NCBI GenBank assembly: GCA_036244855.1
Contig: BQKZ01009271.1
Coordinates: 18,046 to 28,376 of the forward strand
Length of the DNA: 10,331 bases
Direction of reading: 5' to 3'
Source: Temnopleurus reevesii
Taxonomy: Eukaryota > Echinodermata > Echinoidea > Temnopleuroida > Temnopleuridae
The notes under the pieces were generated by a model. It was given only the letters and a program-made list of their open reading frames with translations, ran no database searches and was not told the origin of the DNA. A program made the position numbers and the translations under genes. This document shows positions 6,777-10,331 of the stretch, piece by piece (within the stretch, counting starts at the first letter, position 1; the number at the start of each line of letters is the position of its first letter).

Positions 6777-6909
6777 TTAACTTTTATATGAACAAGCATT
6801 TCCAAAAGTGATTTATGCTTGAGGGAGCAATGCTCTTTTAGTCATTGTGAAGTCGTCAAGTCAGTTTTCAGGACTACACTGAACAAATCACTGAATTTTC
6901 GTTATCTTT
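6777..6909. repeat. Dispersed repeat fragment matching 3430-3505
   Basis: TTAACTTTTATATG, GCATTT, AAAA, TGATT, ATGCT and GAGCAATGC occur in the same order here (to about 6850) and at 3430-3485. The beginning coincides with the TTAA target of the adjacent piggyBac-like element. The copy at 3430 keeps an undisturbed TTAA at the matching point. Confidence 0.6.
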
Positions 6910-7320
6910 ACTTCAGTATACTTTTTTTGGTCTCATAACCCACATGTGCTTTGTAAATGTGAAGTATGGAAGTAATTGTTGGTTCATTATTCACTTAAAC
7001 CTTGTTATAAAGAGCACTGATATAATGAGCTCCTGTTACAACAAAGTAATTTTCCTGGTCCCATCTCTTTGCATTTTATTGTATTTTGGCCCTGATATAT
7101 GGCTTAAATATAATGAGTTAATCTCTCTGGTCCCAATGACCTTATTATAACGAGTTATGACTGTAATAAAAACATTATCATAGTTCCAAGATATTCGACT
7201 CGGGCAACTTCCTGTACGTCCTTTGATTATGGCTTTGAGGTTCGACTTTGTACATGCTCTGCCTTAGTCAAATTTCTCGAGACCACAAAAGTATGCTCAA
7301 CTTTTTGTTTGAAAAACTTC
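6910..7320 (+). repeat. Dispersed repeat, copy B, interrupted by a MITE
   Basis: This is collinear with 5469-5695 on the same strand: CAGTATACTTTT, CTCATAACCCACATGTG, TTGGTTCAT, then after an inserted element AGTTCCAAGATATTCGACT, CTTTGTACATGCTCT and AAAGTATG. It lacks a short GAGGTAACAG block seen in copy A and has extra sequence at about 7201-7240. Confidence 0.72.
6988..7168. mobile_element. Pogo/Tigger-like MITE, copy 2, nested
   Basis: The right end ATAACGAGTTATGACTGTAAT and the left end CACTTAAACCTTGTTATAAA are imperfect inverted repeats of the same type as the element at 4262-4424. Matching internal CTGGTCCCA (6-7 dozen bases inside) and CTGGTCCCAATGACC lie towards each end. It lies inside dispersed repeat copy B and is absent from copy A at the corresponding place, so it inserted after the two copies separated. 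Confidence 0.65.
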
Positions 7321-7394
7321 AGCAGTTATTTTAAGAATGGTTCGACTGGGCCAGAATTGACTGTGAGGATAAATCTCTATTCATCCTTCTTTCC

Positions 7395-7466
7395 AAGCGC
7401 TTAGGGACTTTCCCTGTGCGAGTGATAAGCGCTATATAAAAAAGGTTCATTATTATCATTTTTATT
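7395..7466 (+). repeat. SINE 3'-tail fragment, plus orientation
   Basis: AAGCGCTTAGGGAC, then AAGCGCTATATAAA, then an ATT/ATC-rich tail (7450-7466) give the typical 3' end of the same SINE class seen at 3741-4036, here truncated and in the opposite orientation. The head with the pol III promoter is missing. Confidence 0.65.
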
Positions 7467-7538
7467 GTGTTCAACCCTACTCTCAAACAGAAGATAATCA
7501 CAAAATGGAGAATTGATTGCTGCATCAACACAGTACAA

Positions 7539-7544
7539 TTTATT
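7539..7544 (-). terminator. Candidate calreticulin poly(A) signal
   Basis: The minus-strand AATAAA is followed within 40 nt by TTTTGTG and CTTCTGTTTG, a plausible GU/U-rich downstream element. Cleavage would fall near 7520-7525, giving a 3' UTR of about 1.65 kb. Confidence 0.45.
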
Positions 7545-8975
7545 ATGAAAACAAATGAACATTTGATATATTCTCTCAGAAACACAGAATAATCCACATA
7601 AAATTTGAATGATCATGAACAATGCAGCTTTGTTCAATATACGACATCACTAGGATGGGTGGACAATTAAAAAAAGAAGCCTAACATAAATACCTAAATA
7701 AAATCATTCTATGTCAATCAAGTATCAGGAAAGTAAAGAAATCAACTGAGACCTAAAAAGGGAAATACAATAAATTATTGTAAATAATGAAGGGAGACAA
7801 TATCAAATACCATCAGCACTTTTTATCAAAATGTGCACCAAAAATTGAATTAGGTAAAAATGACAAATTTAACCTTGCCAAAAAGGGATCAATCACAAAC
7901 GTGAAATATTGTAAGGAAAATATACTAGATATTGAATGACGCAAAAGTGAAACCCCAAATCATCAGTGCCCATAAAATGACATAAGAACGAGAGTTGCGA
8001 TGTTCTTCATCTAATTTGACATAAAAAAAGTAAAGTTTCAAACCCCCAAATGAGTGTATCAAAATATAGATCATACAAGGACAAAAATGCAAAACGTACA
8101 TGATTCATAACATGAACAAACTGTCATGACAAGAAAAATGTGAATGATTCAAATAATTTATCAAGTATTGCTTTTTCAAGAAAAAAAAAATTCTACATAA
8201 TCCGCTGAACAGCCCAAAATGTTAAATACACATGAATCTCCGTTGAAGGTCATCCTTTGATGTGCCTTATACCGTTTTACTTTTCATTTGATAGAAGTGG
8301 CCAAAACTGATAAACTTCTGAAACTTTGGTCTTGTGAAGAAATGTAATGCTCAACTATCGTACATCCAAAATGCAATTTTCAAATAGAGTATGATAGGAA
8401 TATAGATTGCTTCTTGTCAAAAAAATACTGTATGAATGATGTGTATGTGTTGAAAGAAAGTTCCTTTCAAGAGAAAATCAGCACTGGTAATATCCGCACC
8501 ACTGTTTGGATAGGACTCCTGTTGAAAGGGCAGGCAATCCGATTAGCCTATCAGAGTGTAACAACCATGCAACAACTACCGCGTCTACACAAGAGCAAGG
8601 GATATACGTCACCTGATGTATAAACATACGAACATGGCACGAGTCAGAAAAGTTTTTGATATTTCTAGGCATCCTTTTGGACCATCATCGAAGAAGTGGT
8701 GAACTTGATGAAGTAAGTTTTATGAAAAAAGTCATACATTCCCACATTCCATGAGTCCCTCCTCCCATACACATATCAACCATCAGAAATATCAACTACA
8801 ATGAATTCCTTGCAGTCATTCTTATTCAGCTTGTTAATATGGTACCATATACATATCTTATTTAACATACCATCATAACAAGCAGAATGATAAATAAAAT
8901 AAAGCAAAGAATCTTTTACGATTGGCATCCCTAACGATAAATAGACAAGGAATATTCCATCCTTCAAATATCCAT

Positions 8976-9116
8976 AGATGCCACAAGATGACGAGGAAAT
9001 TACCTAAAATAGTCAGAAAAATTCCTGAAAATTAGACTTTTACCAATACTACTTTACACAAGAATATCCGAAAAGTTTTCTGAAATCAGAGGGAATTTCC
9101 TAAAAGGGTGGCATCT
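8976..9116. repeat. Inverted repeat in calreticulin 3' UTR
   Basis: AGATGCCAC (8976-8984) and GTGGCATCT (9108-9116) are exact inverted repeats. They are backed by GGAAATT/AATTTCC and TAAAA-type words inside. The 141-bp unit looks like a small non-autonomous transposable element or relic and could form a hairpin about 57 nt past the stop codon in the mRNA. No clear target duplication is visible. Confidence 0.6.
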
Positions 9117-9172
9117 CTGTATATCTGATGTTAAATTATAGTCTCTGTTCTTTTTTTAATAAAGGAATCGTT

Positions 9173-9385
9173 CTACAATTCATCCCTCGGCACTTCTTCA
9201 TCCTCCATATCCTCATCCTCCTCCTCTTCATCATCGAAGTCGCCCATGTCCATGTCTAAATCATCCATGTCGAGTTCGTCCTCCTCCTCATCATCACCCT
9301 CCTCCTCTTTCCTCCTCTTCTCTTCCTCTTCTCGTTCTTTCCTCTCCTCATCGTCCTGTTTTTCTTTCATCTCCTTTTCTGCAGC
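9173..9385 (-). CDS. CALR: Calreticulin, C-terminal coding exon
   Basis: Calreticulin is the soluble Ca2+-binding lectin chaperone of the ER lumen. It binds monoglucosylated N-glycans and stores Ca2+ in its acidic C-domain. This exon encodes the C-domain: 70 residues plus stop TAG at 9173-9175, starting in phase 0 after acceptor TTACAG. It opens AAEKEMKEKQDDEERKEREE, matching AAEKQMKDKQDEEQR of vertebrate calreticulin. It continues through a Lys/Arg/Glu-rich helix into an almost purely acidic stretch containing the repeated motif MDDLDMDMGDFDD, and ends EEVPRDEL. RDEL is a variant of the KDEL/HDEL retrieval signal read by the KDEL receptor. The Asp/Met repeats are unlike vertebrate sequence, as usual for this fast-evolving tail. 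Calnexin is excluded because there is no membrane segment and the protein ends in RDEL. Confidence 0.97.
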   Translation of the reverse strand, partial: AAEKEMKEKQDDEERKEREEEEKRRKEEEGDDEEEDELDMDDLDMDMGDFDDEEEEDEDMEDEEVPRDEL

Positions 9386-9895
9386 CTGTAATATAAGAGA
9401 AAAGGTGCAAAGAAAGGTTTGAGAAATTAATAAATGACCTCATGTTTTTAACAATTCCAATACACAAGGAAACACATTTCAACCTTGCATAATTTGATGC
9501 TGCATTGATGAGAACAAAAATTACAGAAAATTTGACCCGAGTGGTAAAACTAATCGTATGCAAAGAGATGATGAAACCGTTGACTTGGGCAAAGTTCACT
9601 GACTATTGTTATGAAAGGACTTGAAACCTGTACTTTGAACTTTTGCTGTGTCAAATGATTTTTTTTTCCTTACTATGAATACACATCTATCCCAGGATCG
9701 AAATCTCAACCATTTTATTTTTCTATAGCCTATCTAAATCTTGGCTGTCTTGATGCTATAAAATGACCTTGGTCGAAGTCTGCAATTTTTTGAAACACAA
9801 AGCCTCATTAACTTGCAACTTGCATCATTTCATGGACAAAGATGCCTATAGTGCACACTGTCATAATTGACTTTCTAATCAAAGAGTTCATTTAC
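9386..9895 (-). other. CALR: Last calreticulin intron
   Basis: This 510-bp GT..AG intron has, on the minus strand, donor AAG|GTAAAT at 9895-9890 and acceptor ATTACAG ending at 9386. It lies between two phase-0 codons. It is AT-rich and I recognise no repeats or RNA genes. The antisense open frame at 9348-9599 is a chance frame that crosses into the exon. Confidence 0.88.
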
Positions 9896-9988
9896 CTTTG
9901 TGACTTGAAATAATTCTTCTGCTTGTTTTTCTGCTTCTTTAATATCATCTGTTATAAGAACGTTGTCGAAAATTGTTCCTGATTTAAC
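9896..9988 (-). CDS. CALR: Calreticulin, penultimate coding exon
   Basis: This is a 31-codon exon, phase 0 at both ends, with acceptor GTTACAG and donor AAG|GTAAAT. It encodes VKSGTIFDNVLITDDIKEAE followed by KQAEELFQVTK. This is the end of the globular lectin domain and the start of the long C-terminal helix, matching VKSGTIFDNFLITND..A..VTK of other calreticulins, with the exon boundary before Val as in mammals. It joins directly to AAEKEMK in the next exon. The N-domain, P-domain and signal peptide exons lie beyond 10331, outside the window. Confidence 0.97.
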
Positions 9989-10331
9989 CTGTAACGGGAA
10001 AACAAAAAAACATACATTAATTTACAAGTTGAGGAGTACATACTTATGGCACGTTTCATCAATCGTCATTACAAAATTACAAAAATAATGAATTACACCA
10101 ACAAAGGAAACATAAAATGAGAAACTGGGGATATTCACAACCGAGTTTAATTCTGCCAAAAAAAAATGAGCGAAGATCAGCAGACTAAGTAAGATGTAGG
10201 AGAAAGCAATTATCATTCTAAAACTTTTCCCATATATAATAACACTGAACCTGTAATTTGTTTAATCTATAGAAAGCAAAAACATTAAAGATTAATTAAA
10301 AAGAAATTAAAGAGTTCCTATTATGGAAATA
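9989..10331 (-). other. CALR: Calreticulin intron (3' part)
   Basis: AT-rich sequence upstream of the exon at 9896-9988 on the minus strand. It ends in the acceptor GTTACAG, preceded by a short T-rich tract. No further calreticulin exon is visible before the window edge, and no repeat or RNA gene is recognised. Confidence 0.8.

Larger units (their letters stand above)
7520..9172 (-). other. CALR: Probable calreticulin 3' UTR
   Basis: Sequence between the calreticulin stop and the first good minus-strand poly(A) signal. AATAAA (plus-strand TTTATT, 7539-7544) is followed on the minus strand by a TGTACTGTGTTG stretch and a T/G-rich downstream element. The minus strand is U-rich with no coding frame, as usual for a UTR. 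An inverted repeat lies near its start (8976-9116). A second AATAAA (7461-7466) falls in the SINE tail. The end point is inferred. Confidence 0.45.

Noticed and set aside
7331..7637. Two overlapping minus-strand frames of 88 and 78 codons
   Set aside because: They lie across a SINE tail and the candidate calreticulin poly(A) site, and have no protein similarity I recognise.
8414..8672. Opposed short frames in the calreticulin 3' UTR region
   Set aside because: Overlapping frames on both strands, no conserved motifs, and located in probable 3' UTR.
9348..9599. 83-codon minus-strand frame overlapping the last calreticulin exon
   Set aside because: It is out of frame with the conserved calreticulin sequence and lies mostly in the intron.

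Overview
The window looks like animal nuclear DNA, most likely from an echinoderm such as a sea urchin. Reasons: short exons flanked by GT..AG introns, two recognisable metazoan proteins, long AT-rich untranslated and intergenic stretches, a tRNA-derived SINE with a GCGC-TATATAAA-(ATT)n tail, many small inverted-repeat elements, and a histone-type 3' end signal followed by CAAGAAAGA, the downstream element of sea urchin histone genes. The species assignment is inference. The two gene identities are firm.

Two genes point at each other, and both are cut by the window edges. On the plus strand are the last two coding exons (438-524 and 1129-1296) of BABAM1/MERIT40, a scaffold subunit of the BRCA1-A and BRISC deubiquitinase complexes. 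On the minus strand are the last two coding exons (9896-9988 and 9173-9385) of calreticulin, the Ca2+-binding lectin chaperone of the ER, ending in the retrieval signal RDEL. Their functions are unrelated; they are convergent neighbours.

Downstream of the BABAM1 stop the DNA is unusual. Most of the terminal exon is repeated head to tail, giving five units from 1175 to about 1920. Only the first is the real exon. Units 2 and 3 are still open, and units 4 and 5 carry stops. Next comes an inverted-repeat element (2001-2310) that encloses a perfect match to the histone mRNA stem-loop consensus plus a CAAGAAAGA element, in the same orientation as BABAM1. Then follow a palindromic MITE (2465-2585), a 101-bp tandem duplication and a good poly(A) signal at 3241. 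The BABAM1 3' UTR therefore probably runs from 1297 to about 3265.

From 3266 to about 7520 I see no gene. This stretch is filled with repeats: a SINE (3741-4036) and two further SINE-tail fragments, two pogo/Tigger-like MITEs, a third copy of the palindromic MITE, two copies of a dispersed repeat, and a 753-bp piggyBac-like non-autonomous element flanked by TTAA. The calreticulin 3' UTR probably covers about 7520-9172 and contains an inverted repeat near the stop codon. The rest of the window (9386-9895 and 9989-10331) is calreticulin intron.
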